From: Mesorhizobium sp. | Lineage (GTDB): Bacteria; Pseudomonadota; Alphaproteobacteria; Rhizobiales; Rhizobiaceae | Direction: 5' to 3' | DNA length: 64,000 nt | NCBI GenBank assembly: GCA_004017275.1 | Contig: SAKE01000001.1 | Location: 620,001-684,000, forward strand | Shown here: positions 17,164-26,021 of the stretch, in pieces | Layout of the letters: each line of letters begins with the position of its first letter | Numbering within the stretch: the first letter of the stretch is position 1 | Translations under genes and position numbers: made by a program | The notes under the pieces: generated by a model | Database searches by the model: none | Seen by the model: only the letters and a program-made list of their open reading frames with translations | Told to the model about the DNA's origin: nothing

Positions 17164-17517
17164 ATGACCATCGCGGAAATTGCCAAGGATTTCACTGAAC
17201 TGCTCCAGCAGGGCGATAACGAAGCTGCTGCCGAGAAGTACAATGCCGATGATATCGTCAGCCTCGAAGCCATGGAGGGGCCGATGGCCATCGCCCGTGG
17301 CAAGGAGGCTCTCAGGCAGAAGGGCCAGTGGTGGCAGGAGAACAATGAAGTGCATGGCGGTTCGGTCGAGGGCCCCTATGTCAATGGCGACCAGTTCGCG
17401 GTGCGCTTCAAGTTCGACATAACGCCCAAGGCTACCGGCGAGCGAGTCACCATGGATGAAGTCGGCCTCTACACGGTCAAGGACGGCAAGATCACCGAAG
17501 AGCGCTTCTACTATTGA
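17164..17517 (+). CDS. SnoaL-like / NTF2-fold domain protein
   Basis: A 117-residue single-domain protein of the nuclear-transport-factor-2 superfamily, with the pattern of residues seen in SnoaL-like polyketide cyclase homologues (GKEALRQKGQWW, then GERVTMDEVGLYTVKDGKI). Function unknown. The ribosome site CAGGAGG directly precedes ATG 17164. A sequence sharing 12 bases with the LexA box upstream of the previous gene lies at 17124-17135 but lacks the second half-site. Confidence 0.8.
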   Translation: MTIAEIAKDFTELLQQGDNEAAAEKYNADDIVSLEAMEGPMAIARGKEALRQKGQWWQENNEVHGGSVEGPYVNGDQFAVRFKFDITPKATGERVTMDEVGLYTVKDGKITEERFYY

Positions 17518-17551
17518 GGCCGGCTCTCGTCGCTGCCGAGTTGAAAACAGT

Positions 17552-17582
17552 ATGACGGCCAGGACGACGTCCTGGCCGTCAT
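17552..17582. terminator. 14-bp perfect hairpin between convergent genes
   Basis: ATGACGGCCAGGAC is followed after 3 nt by its exact reverse complement, in the gap between the SnoaL-like gene and the AHSA1 gene, which are transcribed toward each other. There is no long T-run, so it is a probable bidirectional terminator or mRNA 3' end. Confidence 0.6.
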
Positions 17583-17591
17583 GTGAGAAGA

Positions 17592-18071
17592 TCAGATCGT
17601 CTTCACATAGTCCGCAAGCTGATCGGCCACCGTGCCCCAACCGTCGAAGAAACCCATCTCTTCATGGTTGTTGCGGGTCGCCTGATCGCGGTGGATGGCG
17701 GTGGCGGTGTAGTGCGTGCCCCGGCCATCCGGCTGGAGGGAAATGACCGCGGTGATGAACGGCTCGCCTGACGGCCGGTAGCCCGGCAGCAGCGCATCCG
17801 TCCACACCAGCCGCTGGTTCGGCACGATTTCGAGATAGCAGCAATGGCGGTCGTTGACTTCCTTGCCGTCGGAAGACTGCATGCGCGTCCGGAACAGACC
17901 GCCCGGCCTGAGGTCGATCTCGCAGTCGGTGATCATCCAGGGCTTCGGCGTGAACCACTGCTTGACATGCTCCGGCGTCGTCCAGGCTCGCCACAGCAAT
18001 TCGCGCGGCGCATCGATGACGCGCTCCAGCACGAGGTCCAGTCTGGGATCCGGCTTGAGGGGATAGCTCAT
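17592..18071 (-). CDS. SRPBCC / AHSA1 domain protein
   Basis: A 159-residue START-like protein of the AHSA1 (activator of Hsp90 homologue) family, with [24 protein letters not shown] near residues 18-40 and a C-terminal helix ([16 protein letters not shown]). Members bind small hydrophobic ligands; the substrate is unknown. ATG 18071 overlaps the stop of the ArsR gene (ATGA), a very common two-gene unit in which an ArsR regulator controls an AHSA1 gene. Confidence 0.9.
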   Translation of the reverse strand: MSYPLKPDPRLDLVLERVIDAPRELLWRAWTTPEHVKQWFTPKPWMITDCEIDLRPGGLFRTRMQSSDGKEVNDRHCCYLEIVPNQRLVWTDALLPGYRPSGEPFITAVISLQPDGRGTHYTATAIHRDQATRNNHEEMGFFDGWGTVADQLADYVKTI

Positions 18072-18424
18072 TTTTCCTGCTCCTTGAGGGTCATCACGTA
18101 GGCGTCGAACTGGTCGAGGCGGCGCTCCCACAGCGTGCGTTGTTCGGCCAGCCAGTTTTCTGCAAGTTTCAGCGGCTCGGGTGCCAGTTGATAGGTCCTG
18201 ACCCTGCCGGTCTTTTGCGAGCGCACCAGCCCGCAGACCTCAAGCACCTTGAGATGCTCGATGAAGGACGGCAGCGCCATCTCGAAAGGCTGCGCCAGTT
18301 CGCCGACCGAGGCGGGGCTGCGGTTCAACCGTTCGACAACGCGGCGCCGGGTCGGGTCGGCAAGCGCGCGAAAGATGCCGTCGATTGGCGGAGGGCTGGG
18401 ATTTGCAGTCTGAAGGCCTGTCAT
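18068..18424 (-). CDS. ArsR family transcriptional regulator
   Basis: A 118-residue winged-helix protein with [20 protein letters not shown] and [18 protein letters not shown] helices. It lacks the metal-binding cysteine pair of ArsR/SmtB metal sensors, matching the subgroup paired with AHSA1 genes. Start at ATG 18424 (MTGLQTANP); a longer upstream in-frame stretch has no ribosome site. Translationally coupled with the AHSA1 gene. Confidence 0.9.
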   Translation of the reverse strand: MTGLQTANPSPPPIDGIFRALADPTRRRVVERLNRSPASVGELAQPFEMALPSFIEHLKVLEVCGLVRSQKTGRVRTYQLAPEPLKLAENWLAEQRTLWERRLDQFDAYVMTLKEQEK

Positions 18425-18591
18425 TGGTTGGTATCCTGAGGCGCTGAGAAAAGCAGTTCGAAAATACTTAGGAAAATTCCTTAGTGTTGGCAAGCCGAAA
18501 ATTCCGGAGCTAGGGCAACGGTGCTGGCAAAGCGAGAAGGGTGGTTTTAGGCTGCGAAGCGGATTCGACGGTCAGCCCAAGGGAAGCAGCT

Positions 18592-18939
18592 TTGACGATC
18601 ACCATCTATGGCATCACCACTTGCGACACGGTCAGGAAGGCGCGCGTCTGGCTGGAAGGCCATGACGTAGCCTACCGGTTTCACGACTTCAGGGCAGAGG
18701 GGCTGGAGGCGAAGCGGCTCGATGGTTGGGTCGGCAAGGTGGGCTGGGAAAAGCTGCTCAACAAGGCGAGCACGACGTTCCGCGAACTGGCGGACAGAGA
18801 CAAGCAGGGCCTCGACGAAAAGAAGGCCAAGGCGCTGATGCTGGCCAAGCCGACGATGATCAAGCGGCCGGTGCTGGAGGTTGGCGACCGGGTTCTTGTT
18901 GGGTTCAAGGCTGATGTTTATGAGCAGGCGGTGAAATAG
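18592..18939 (+). CDS. ArsC/Spx-family reductase (YffB-like)
   Basis: A 115-residue thioredoxin-fold protein; ITIYGITTCDTVRKARVWLE has the single catalytic cysteine of YffB/ArsC-like reductases, and KPTMIKRPVLEVGDRVLVGF is the family C-terminal signature. The best start is TTG 18592, preceded by a GGGAAG ribosome site; it gives the normal family length. The substrate is unknown; despite the family name, arsenate is unlikely without other ars genes. Confidence 0.88.
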   Translation: MTITIYGITTCDTVRKARVWLEGHDVAYRFHDFRAEGLEAKRLDGWVGKVGWEKLLNKASTTFRELADRDKQGLDEKKAKALMLAKPTMIKRPVLEVGDRVLVGFKADVYEQAVK

Positions 18940-18960
18940 CGTAGCGAGACGGCGACGCTG

Positions 18961-19134
18961 CCAATCTCCCCCCTTGCGGGGGAGATGGCCGGCAGGCCAG
19001 AGGGGGGTGTGAAGGATCGCCAACCTCTAACGAATTCGTTCCGGCCTATCTCAAGTCGCTGCGAATGGTTGAAAGGTCGGCGGGACAGCACCCCCCTCTG
19101 CCCTGCCGGGCATCTCCCCCGCAAAGGGGGAGAT
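18961..19134. repeat. long palindromic intergenic repeat (type A, copy 1)
   Basis: The left arm contains CTCCCCCCTTGCGGGGGAG and then a CCGGCAGGCCAGAGGGGGG stretch; the right arm (from about 19078) is its inverted copy. The middle differs between copies. It lies between convergent genes. Copies 2 and 3 are at 28169-28345 and 35078-35262. Confidence 0.85.
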
Positions 19135-19189
19135 CAGATGTCGCCGCGGTTTTCGCCAATGGCCAGCGTTGCAGAACGTAGGCGCGCCC

Positions 19190-19543
19190 TCAATCCCCGC
19201 GCAAATACCCCGCCAGCGCCACCGCGTTGTTGTGCGCTTCGTCATGCGCGCCATAGAGCAGCGTCACTTTGCCGTTACCCAGCAGGCCTCGCAACTGCGT
19301 CACCGCCTCGCCATTTCCGTCGAGCTCAGCACGATACCGCTTCTGAAACTCAGCCCAGCGCGCCGGCTCGTGGCCGAACCACTTTCGCAGCTCGTCGCTT
19401 GGCGCAATCTCCTTCAGCCACAGCGTCAGCGCGGCATGTTCCTTGCTGACGCCGCGCGGCCAGATCCGATCGACGAGAACCCGCTGCCCGTCATCGGAAG
19501 CGGGTGGCTCGTAGATACGCTTGACCGCCAGATCGAAGGCCAT
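19190..19543 (-). CDS. DUF488 family protein
   Basis: A 117-residue protein with the family pattern VLVDRIWPRGVSKEHAALTLWLKEIAPSDELRKWFGH and the closing VTLLYGAHDEAHNNAVAL. DUF488 proteins are widespread and of unsettled function. Start ATG 19543; 19 nt after the aminopeptidase stop, so probably the last gene of the LysR-aminopeptidase operon. Confidence 0.88.
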   Translation of the reverse strand: MAFDLAVKRIYEPPASDDGQRVLVDRIWPRGVSKEHAALTLWLKEIAPSDELRKWFGHEPARWAEFQKRYRAELDGNGEAVTQLRGLLGNGKVTLLYGAHDEAHNNAVALAGYLRGD

Positions 19544-19562
19544 CGGACCCTCCGTAACCGGG

Positions 19563-20819
19563 TCAGGCCCACTCGCCCTTGCGCATGACAGGCACGCGGG
19601 CGCCGTCGTTGTGGACGCCGTCAATGTCGATCTTGTCCGAGCCGATCATCCAGTCGATATGGATAAAACTCTTGTTGCCGCCGCGCGCCGCGATCTCGTC
19701 CTGGCTGAGCGAGGCGCCGTCGACGAAACATTTCGAATAGCATTGGCCGAGCGCGATGTGGCAGGCGGCGTTCTCGTCGAACAGCGTGTTGAAGAACAAC
19801 AGCCCGCTCGCCGAGATCGGCGAGGAATGCGGCACCAGCGCCACCTCGCCGAGGCGGCGGGCACCCTCGTCGGTGTCGAGCACTTTCTTCAGCACGTCCT
19901 CGCCCTTCGAAGCCTTGGCCTCGACGATCCTGCCTTCTTCGAAACGCACGGAAATCTCGTCGATCAGCGTGCCCTGGTAGGATAGCGGCTTGGTCGAGGA
20001 GACATGACCCTCGACCCGCCTTGCGTGCGGCGTGGTGAAGACCTCTTCGGTCGGGATGTTCGGGTTGCAGGTGATGCCATTCTTGGCGGTCGAGGCGCCG
20101 CCCATCCATTCATGGCCGTCCGCCAGCCCAACCGTCAGGTCGGTGCCCGGTCCGGTGAACTGCAGCGCGTGGAAATTATGGCCATTGAGCCATTCGGTGC
20201 GGCTGCGCAGCGCTGCATTGTGCGCCTTCCAGTTGCCGATCGGGTCCTCCACATCGACCCGCGAGGCGGCGAAGATGGCGTCGGCGAGCTTCACGACTGC
20301 AACATCGTCAGCATCGCCAGGAAAAACCTGTTTGGCCCAGGCGAGGTCCGGATAGGCAACGATGTTCCAGTTGATGTCGAAGCCGGTGATCTTTTCCAGC
20401 GCCGGCTGGTAGGCCATCGAATTCGCCTTGTTGGCGCGCGCCACTTTTGCCGGATCCTGCGCCGACAGCAGCGACGGATCCTCACCGCGCACGGCAAGCC
20501 TGGCCGCATTGTTGGAGAAGGCCTTCGCCATACCTTCATAAAGCCAGCCGGCGGCACGGTCGAAGCTCGCATCGGCGCCGAAGCGGTAGCGTGCCAGCGT
20601 CATCTCGTCATCGTTGAAGATCGGCGTCACCAGTCCGGCGCCGGCCTTGTAGGCGTGCTCGACGATACGTCTGGTCAGCGGCAGTGCCGCGATGGACGAT
20701 GTCAGCACCAGATCCTGTCCCGGCTGCAATTGCAGTCCGACCTTGATGGCGACTTCCGCCAGCCTGTCGAGCTTCACCGGGTCGATCGATGCGGAAACGC
20801 CGCGCGAATGTGTGGTCAT
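19563..20819 (-). CDS. M29 family aminopeptidase (AmpS-like)
   Basis: A 418-residue cytoplasmic metallo-aminopeptidase. The start is ATG 20819; a much longer open frame continues upstream only because it runs antisense-like through the LysR gene. The metal-site region carries NIPTEEVFTTPHARRVEGHV and the C-terminus HIDWMIGSDKIDIDG, both typical of M29 enzymes. It overlaps the LysR stop by 4 nt (ATGA), so it is cotranscribed with that regulator. Confidence 0.92.
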   Translation of the reverse strand: MTTHSRGVSASIDPVKLDRLAEVAIKVGLQLQPGQDLVLTSSIAALPLTRRIVEHAYKAGAGLVTPIFNDDEMTLARYRFGADASFDRAAGWLYEGMAKAFSNNAARLAVRGEDPSLLSAQDPAKVARANKANSMAYQPALEKITGFDINWNIVAYPDLAWAKQVFPGDADDVAVVKLADAIFAASRVDVEDPIGNWKAHNAALRSRTEWLNGHNFHALQFTGPGTDLTVGLADGHEWMGGASTAKNGITCNPNIPTEEVFTTPHARRVEGHVSSTKPLSYQGTLIDEISVRFEEGRIVEAKASKGEDVLKKVLDTDEGARRLGEVALVPHSSPISASGLLFFNTLFDENAACHIALGQCYSKCFVDGASLSQDEIAARGGNKSFIHIDWMIGSDKIDIDGVHNDGARVPVMRKGEWA

Positions 20820-21808
20820 GATCCTGCCTGTCGTCGTTTGATGTCCGACTCTACATAGCTCGGTGCCACCGTCCTTTCCACCGCGATCGCGCCGGCGGGT
20901 TCTGCGTTCATGGACCCGAACTGTGCCATCGTCGCCTCGATCTCTTCCCTGATCCAGGCCTTGAAGTCCCGGACCTTGCGGCTTTCGGCCTTGGTGCTGG
21001 AGGTCACCAGCCAATAGCCGAGCCCGCTCTGGGCGCGGATTCCGAACGGCGCCATCAGCCGCCCATCGGCCAGCGCGTCGGCGGCCAGCAATTGCCAGCC
21101 CAGCATCACGCCGTGGCCTGCAATCGCCGATTCCAGGCACAGCATCGGGTCGGTGAAACGCGCGCCCTTCAGGAAGGTGACGGGCGGAACGCCTGCTGTC
21201 TCGAACCAGCTTTCCCAGTTGATCATCGCCCGCTCGTCGGTAATCGCGCAGGTCTGGGCAAGGTCCTCGATCGACTTCAGTTTTTTGGCGATCGCCGGCG
21301 CGCAGACCGGGAAGACTTCCTGCGCCAAGAGCAGTTCCGCCCGCCCTCCCGGCCATTTGCCGTCGCCGAGCCGGATGGCGATGTCGATGTCCGAGTGATC
21401 GAGATTGGCCAGCCGCACCGAAGCGTCGATGCGCAGCAGCACGTTGGGATGCCGGTCGAAGTGACGCGACAGTCGCGGCAACAGCCATTTCGAGGCAAAG
21501 GCCGGCGCCACCGAGACCACCAATGTGCATTGCGTCGCCTCGTCGGCCAGCACCACGGCCTGGGCAAGCTCGCGAAATCCAGCGCCGAGGCGGGCCGCGA
21601 AGACAGCGCCGAACTCGGTCAGCACCAGACCGCTCGCCGTTCGTTCGAACAGCGCCTGGCCAAGTTGCTTTTCAGTACGGCTTATCTGCTGGCTGACGGC
21701 GCTGACGGAAACGTTGAGCTCACTGGCCGCCGCCGTCAGCGATCCGAGACGGGCAACGGTTTCGACGGCGCGGAGGCCGTTGAGATGAACGCGGTTGAGC
21801 ATGGCCAT
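20816..21808 (-). CDS. LysR family transcriptional regulator (GcvA-like)
   Basis: A 330-residue regulator with the N-terminal winged helix (GSLTAAASELNVSVSAVSQQI at about 22-42) and a substrate-sensing C-terminal domain. ATG 21808 or 21802. It is coupled to the aminopeptidase gene and so may regulate its own operon, unlike the common divergent LysR layout. Confidence 0.9.
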   Translation of the reverse strand: MAMLNRVHLNGLRAVETVARLGSLTAAASELNVSVSAVSQQISRTEKQLGQALFERTASGLVLTEFGAVFAARLGAGFRELAQAVVLADEATQCTLVVSVAPAFASKWLLPRLSRHFDRHPNVLLRIDASVRLANLDHSDIDIAIRLGDGKWPGGRAELLLAQEVFPVCAPAIAKKLKSIEDLAQTCAITDERAMINWESWFETAGVPPVTFLKGARFTDPMLCLESAIAGHGVMLGWQLLAADALADGRLMAPFGIRAQSGLGYWLVTSSTKAESRKVRDFKAWIREEIEATMAQFGSMNAEPAGAIAVERTVAPSYVESDIKRRQAGS

Positions 21809-21902
21809 ACAGATTTTCTAAACCGATCCGGCTGAAATCTCAATTGAAAGACATGTCGAAACGGCAGACTTTATGGGGAGAGACAGACCTGTGGAGCCAG
21901 AA

Positions 21903-22115
21903 ATGTTAAGGATCTTGTCATCGTCGCTGAAGGGTTTTTTCGCTGCGGGTGAGCCGCGCCGGAAGAGCGAGACGCAGAGATGGCTGACCGATCCGCTTTC
22001 GCACCCGGTGCTGAACACTATGTCTGAGCGCGAACTGGGCGATGTGCCGTTCAGGCTGACGGCGCGGCGGACAGTGCACGAGACGGCTCCATTGCACGCC
22101 GGCGGCCGCTGCTGA
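21903..22115 (+). CDS. small protein, conserved-looking, function unknown
   Basis: About 70 residues from ATG 21903, with GGAG about 7 bases upstream. The centre, WLTDPLSHPVLNTMSERELGDVPF, has a pattern (DPLsHP..., MS..ELaDlPF) I associate with short uncharacterised proteins of rhizobia, which is the main reason to call it real. No signal peptide or membrane helix. It is transcribed divergently from the LysR gene and ahead of the MFS gene. Confidence 0.55.
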   Translation: MLRILSSSLKGFFAAGEPRRKSETQRWLTDPLSHPVLNTMSERELGDVPFRLTARRTVHETAPLHAGGRC

Positions 22116-22231
22116 GCGGGCGCTAAGCGTTCCGGCTTAAGGAAAGTCCAGGCGGGAGCCACGCCCTGCGGCGCACTGGCCCAACAGATGGCGGATTGTT
22201 TCAACGATCCCTGCATCTATTGTGCGCTGCA

Positions 22232-23392
22232 ATGATATCGGCCACCTCAACCGCGCTGCGTTTCGCTTGCGCCGGCATGATAGCCATGGCTGTCGCCATG
22301 GGCATCGGCCGCTTCGTCTACACACCGATCCTGCCCGGGATGATGGAAGAACTGCATCTGTCGCCGGCCGATGCCGGATGGATCGCGTCCGCCAACTATC
22401 TCGGCTACCTCGTCGGCGCGTTTGCCGCGGCGGGCGGCTGGGCGCATGGGCGCGAGCGCCTGCTGATGCTGGTGGGGCTTGGCGCCAGTGCGGTCCTTGC
22501 CGCGCTGATGGGGCTGACCGATGCGATGGCCGCCTTTCTCGTCATCCGCTTTCTGGCCGGCCTGGCCAGCGCCTTGGTCATGGTGTTCATGGCCAGTATC
22601 GTTTTCAGCCACATAAACGCTGCCGGGCGCAGCGACCTGCAGGCGTGGCATTTCGGCGGCGTGGGTCTCGGCATCGCGGTGTCCGCGGCGATGATGGCGG
22701 TGCTGGTCACCGAGCATGCAGGCTGGGCGGCGGGCTGGCTGTCGTCGGCGGCAATTTCGGCTTGTGGTTTCGTCCTCGTGGGGTTGTTGGTCCATGAGGG
22801 TCCGCTCAGCAATGGCGAAGTCGCCCGCGAGCCGGCTCTGCGGATGGACCGGTCGTTGGTCAAGGTCATCATCGCCTATGGTCTGTTCGGCTTTGGCTAC
22901 GTGGTGACGGCGACATTCCTGGTCGCCATCGTTCGGCAAGGCGGCGGCAGTCGCGTCTTCGAGGCCATCGTGTGGATGGTCGCCGGTCTTGCTGGCTTTC
23001 CCTCGGTCTGGCTATGGCAGAAGATCGCCGCTCGGATCGGGCTCTATGCCGCCTATGCGCTGGCATGCTTCGTCGAAGTTGCCGGGGTGACCGCCAGCGT
23101 GGCGATCGGCGGCCGCACCGGGCCGCTGTTTGGCGGCTTACTGCTCGGCGGCACTTTCATCGCCATTACAGCACTTGGCCTGCAGGCCGGACGTCAGCAA
23201 GCCCCACAGGCGCCTCGGCGCATCTTTGCTATGATGACGGCCTCGTTCGGCCTTGGCCAGATCATCGGTCCGGTCGCTGCCGGATTGCTGGCGCAGGCGT
23301 CAGGCAATTTCTTCCTCGCCTCGATCGTCGCCGCGGCCATGCTGGTCGTCTCCGGCGCCGTCACTTGGTCGGCTGCGCCAAAATCGCCATGA
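22232..23392 (+). CDS. YbfB/YjiJ family MFS transporter
   Basis: A 386-residue, twelve-helix major-facilitator protein. AVAMGIGRFVYTPILPGM near residues 20-37 is the signature of the YbfB/YjiJ subgroup (UPF0226). Start ATG 22232. The cargo of this subgroup is not known. No partner gene is evident; the gap to bacA is 113 nt. Confidence 0.9.
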   Translation: MISATSTALRFACAGMIAMAVAMGIGRFVYTPILPGMMEELHLSPADAGWIASANYLGYLVGAFAAAGGWAHGRERLLMLVGLGASAVLAALMGLTDAMAAFLVIRFLAGLASALVMVFMASIVFSHINAAGRSDLQAWHFGGVGLGIAVSAAMMAVLVTEHAGWAAGWLSSAAISACGFVLVGLLVHEGPLSNGEVAREPALRMDRSLVKVIIAYGLFGFGYVVTATFLVAIVRQGGGSRVFEAIVWMVAGLAGFPSVWLWQKIAARIGLYAAYALACFVEVAGVTASVAIGGRTGPLFGGLLLGGTFIAITALGLQAGRQQAPQAPRRIFAMMTASFGLGQIIGPVAAGLLAQASGNFFLASIVAAAMLVVSGAVTWSAAPKSP

Positions 23393-23505
23393 TTGTGGGC
23401 TTGCTGTGCCGGGCATTGGGCACGGGCATTTTCTTTCGCGCTAATGTGTGACTTTATGCCCGCTGTCGTCAGCTGATTTGCGCCTAGATCGAGGAATTCG
23501 CCACA

Positions 23506-24765
23506 GTGTTCGTATCCTTTTTCCCGCAGCCGAAGCTGTTCTTCACTTCGGCCGCCGTCTGGAGCCTTGCCGGAGTTTTGTTCTGGTTTTTCGGTGGGGA
23601 GCAATTGGGCGCCGTTTTTGGGCTGCCGCCGGCGGCCGCCGGAGTGCCACCTGTGCTCGGTATACCGGTGCTGTGGACCAAGCCGTTCATATGGTTCTAT
23701 GTCTATTTTGCTTTTTTGCTGGCGGTATTCTATATTTTTTGGAGGGTGTACTCTCCACACCCTTGGCAAAACTGGTCGATATTAGGATCATCTATTATTT
23801 TACTGTCAACATATCTGGATGTTCAAATAAATGTTGCACTTAACAATTGGCGCGGGCCGTTCTTCGACCTGTTTCAGAAGGCTATTACGACGAAGGAATC
23901 AGTAAGCCCTGGCGAACTGTACTATATGTTCTGGATTTACGCCTGGATCGGCGCTGCAGGAATGGGCTTGTTTGTTATCACTAGGTTTTTTGTCAGCCAT
24001 TACATCTTCCGCTGGCGAACTGCCATGAACGATTTCTATATGGCTAATTGGGATAGATTGCGCCACATCGAGGGTGCTTCTCAGCGTGTCCAAGAGGACA
24101 CCATGCGCTTCTCAACGACGATGGAGACACTCGGTGTCGCGCTGATCAGTTCGGTGATGACGCTGATTGCATTCTTACCGTTACTTGCCCAGCTTTCCAC
24201 GCATGTGAAAATCTTGCCGCTTGTTGGCGAAATTCCTTATTCTCTGGTCGTTGCTGCGATTGTCTGGTCTATTTTCGGAACGCTATTGCTGATGGTCGCT
24301 GGCGTCAAGTTGCCGGGGCTCGAGTTTAAGAACCAGCGTGTGGAAGCTGCCTACCGTAAGGAGCTTGTTTATGGAGAAGATGACTCGGCTCGCGCAAATC
24401 CGCCAACTGTTGCCGAGCTTTTCTCCCATGTTCGCCGAAATTACTTCAATCTATATTTCCACTACGCATATTTTAATGTGGTCAGATCAGGTTATATTCA
24501 GGCAGACGCCATCTTTTCGAGCGTGATTCTTATCCCAACCATCGCCGCTGGGGCCATCACGTTGGGAATCTGGCAACAGGTAGCTACCGCCTTCGGCCAG
24601 GTTAGCGGATCGTTCCAGTATCTGGTCAACGCATGGCCGACCATTGTCGAGCTAATCTCCATCCAGAAACGCCTGCGCGCCTTCGAGGCGACCCTGGAGG
24701 GCGAGCCGCTGCCTGAAATCGATCAGCGCTATCTAGAACGGCAGGGCGCCGAGGATCCGGCCTAA
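23506..24765 (+). CDS. bacA: BacA/SbmA peptide antibiotic and cobalamin transporter
   Basis: A 419-residue inner-membrane protein of the SbmA/BacA family, with about seven helices and the family stretch ELYYMFWIYAWIGAAGMGLFVITRFFVSHYIFRWRTAMNDFY around residues 130-180. SbmA/BacA imports proline-rich and nodule cysteine-rich peptides and is needed for chronic host infection in Sinorhizobium and Brucella. Start GTG 23506. The middle of the gene (about 23700-24560) is markedly AT-rich with rare codons such as ATA, TTA and AGG, unlike its neighbours, while both ends look native. Confidence 0.92.
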   Translation: MFVSFFPQPKLFFTSAAVWSLAGVLFWFFGGEQLGAVFGLPPAAAGVPPVLGIPVLWTKPFIWFYVYFAFLLAVFYIFWRVYSPHPWQNWSILGSSIILLSTYLDVQINVALNNWRGPFFDLFQKAITTKESVSPGELYYMFWIYAWIGAAGMGLFVITRFFVSHYIFRWRTAMNDFYMANWDRLRHIEGASQRVQEDTMRFSTTMETLGVALISSVMTLIAFLPLLAQLSTHVKILPLVGEIPYSLVVAAIVWSIFGTLLLMVAGVKLPGLEFKNQRVEAAYRKELVYGEDDSARANPPTVAELFSHVRRNYFNLYFHYAYFNVVRSGYIQADAIFSSVILIPTIAAGAITLGIWQQVATAFGQVSGSFQYLVNAWPTIVELISIQKRLRAFEATLEGEPLPEIDQRYLERQGAEDPA

Positions 24766-24801
24766 AAACCGAGGTTTTGGAAATCGAACCAGGTTGGCGG
24801 C

Positions 24802-25809
24802 TCAGCCGCCGACCGAAGCCTGCTTCTGGGCAGCATCCTGACGCGATCCATAGTCGCGAAAACTGATGCATTCGACGTCGGCCTTGACGCAGACCTCGCC
24901 GGCAAAGCGCTCCAGCGCGTTCCAGTAGGCGCCGTCATTCATCAGCGCGAAGTGGAAGCCGAGTTCCAGCGGAATGCGCTCGCCGGCATACTGCTTGTCG
25001 AAGGCGGCGCGGAAGGCATCGTAGGTCCGGTTGGCGAACTCGTCCGCCTGGCTTGGCCGCTCGAAGCCACCGGAATGCCTGACATAGAGATTGTAGTCCA
25101 TCGCGATCACCGGTCGTGACTTCGGTCCTTCAGGAATCAGCGGCAGCGAAAAGTGCATGATGCCGTTGCTGGCCGTCGGTCGGGCCGGCCCCTGGGAGAC
25201 GCCGCTCGCGTCGAACTGATAGCCGGCCGTCGGCAGCGCCTCATAAAGCGCCTTGCTTGCCGACAGATACGGCGCGCGGAAGCCGACCACCGCATGCCGC
25301 GCGAAATCGCGCCAGCCCTTAGGCTCGGGCGCAATGCCGTTGATCGCATAGGCGTTCTCGAGAATGTGCTCGAACGAACTGAACTCTGTCAGCCAGTCGG
25401 CCTTGCTCCAGTCCTTGCCGTCGAAATGGCCGCAGCCATGGCTGGCGATATCGTGGCCTTCATGCGCGGCAAGGCCGATCTGCTCGAGCCGCTCGCTGAC
25501 TTCCTGCTTCGAGGCGGCAAAGCCGATGTTGGATTTGCCGGCGCTTTTGCCGGGTGCGGCGTATTCCTTGCGTGTTTCCGGCGACAGCAGCAAGACGCAG
25601 GAGAGAAAATAGGTGAAGTGCGCGCCAGTACGCTGCGCCAGTGCCCGGCTGCGCTTCCACTGCGAGATGTCGCGGGCGCTGTCGAACGAGATGATGACGA
25701 CCTGTTTCGGCTTTGCCGGCGCCGGTGGCGCGGGCGGGTCGGCCAGAGCCCCACCGGCAGTGGCGAGCGCGGCAAGCGAAAACGCAACAACGCGAAATGG
25801 ACGAGGCAT
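24802..25809 (-). CDS. secreted polysaccharide deacetylase family protein
   Basis: A 335-residue protein with a signal peptide (VVAFSLAALATAGGALA). The NodB-like domain follows: the first motif reads SFDSARD in place of the usual TFDDG, and the zinc-binding motif is present as HDIASHGCGH. Members remove acetyl groups from chitin-like sugars or peptidoglycan; the altered first motif makes the substrate and even full activity uncertain. Start ATG 25809. Convergent with bacA, 36 nt apart. Confidence 0.82.
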   Translation of the reverse strand: MPRPFRVVAFSLAALATAGGALADPPAPPAPAKPKQVVIISFDSARDISQWKRSRALAQRTGAHFTYFLSCVLLLSPETRKEYAAPGKSAGKSNIGFAASKQEVSERLEQIGLAAHEGHDIASHGCGHFDGKDWSKADWLTEFSSFEHILENAYAINGIAPEPKGWRDFARHAVVGFRAPYLSASKALYEALPTAGYQFDASGVSQGPARPTASNGIMHFSLPLIPEGPKSRPVIAMDYNLYVRHSGGFERPSQADEFANRTYDAFRAAFDKQYAGERIPLELGFHFALMNDGAYWNALERFAGEVCVKADVECISFRDYGSRQDAAQKQASVGG

Positions 25810-26021
25810 CGGCAATCGATCTTAACTCGGGGAACGTTTGCAAGCCGGCTATCGCCCAAATGTGGCGTGGGTGCGATTGGCCTTTTCGGCTGCTTGCTCA
25901 GGGCAAACATCCGTTTGCCCTGGGGAATAGGCGATTTTCCGGTTGAACCCCTTCCATGCCGACAAAATTTCGCTAAAACGCGGGCTGACAAAGGCCCGAC
26001 CGGGCAGGAATGGTTTGATTG

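Noticed and set aside
20820..21530. An N-terminal extension of the aminopeptidase frame.
   Set aside because: It runs through the LysR gene in another frame and has no aminopeptidase similarity; ATG 20819 gives the normal family length.
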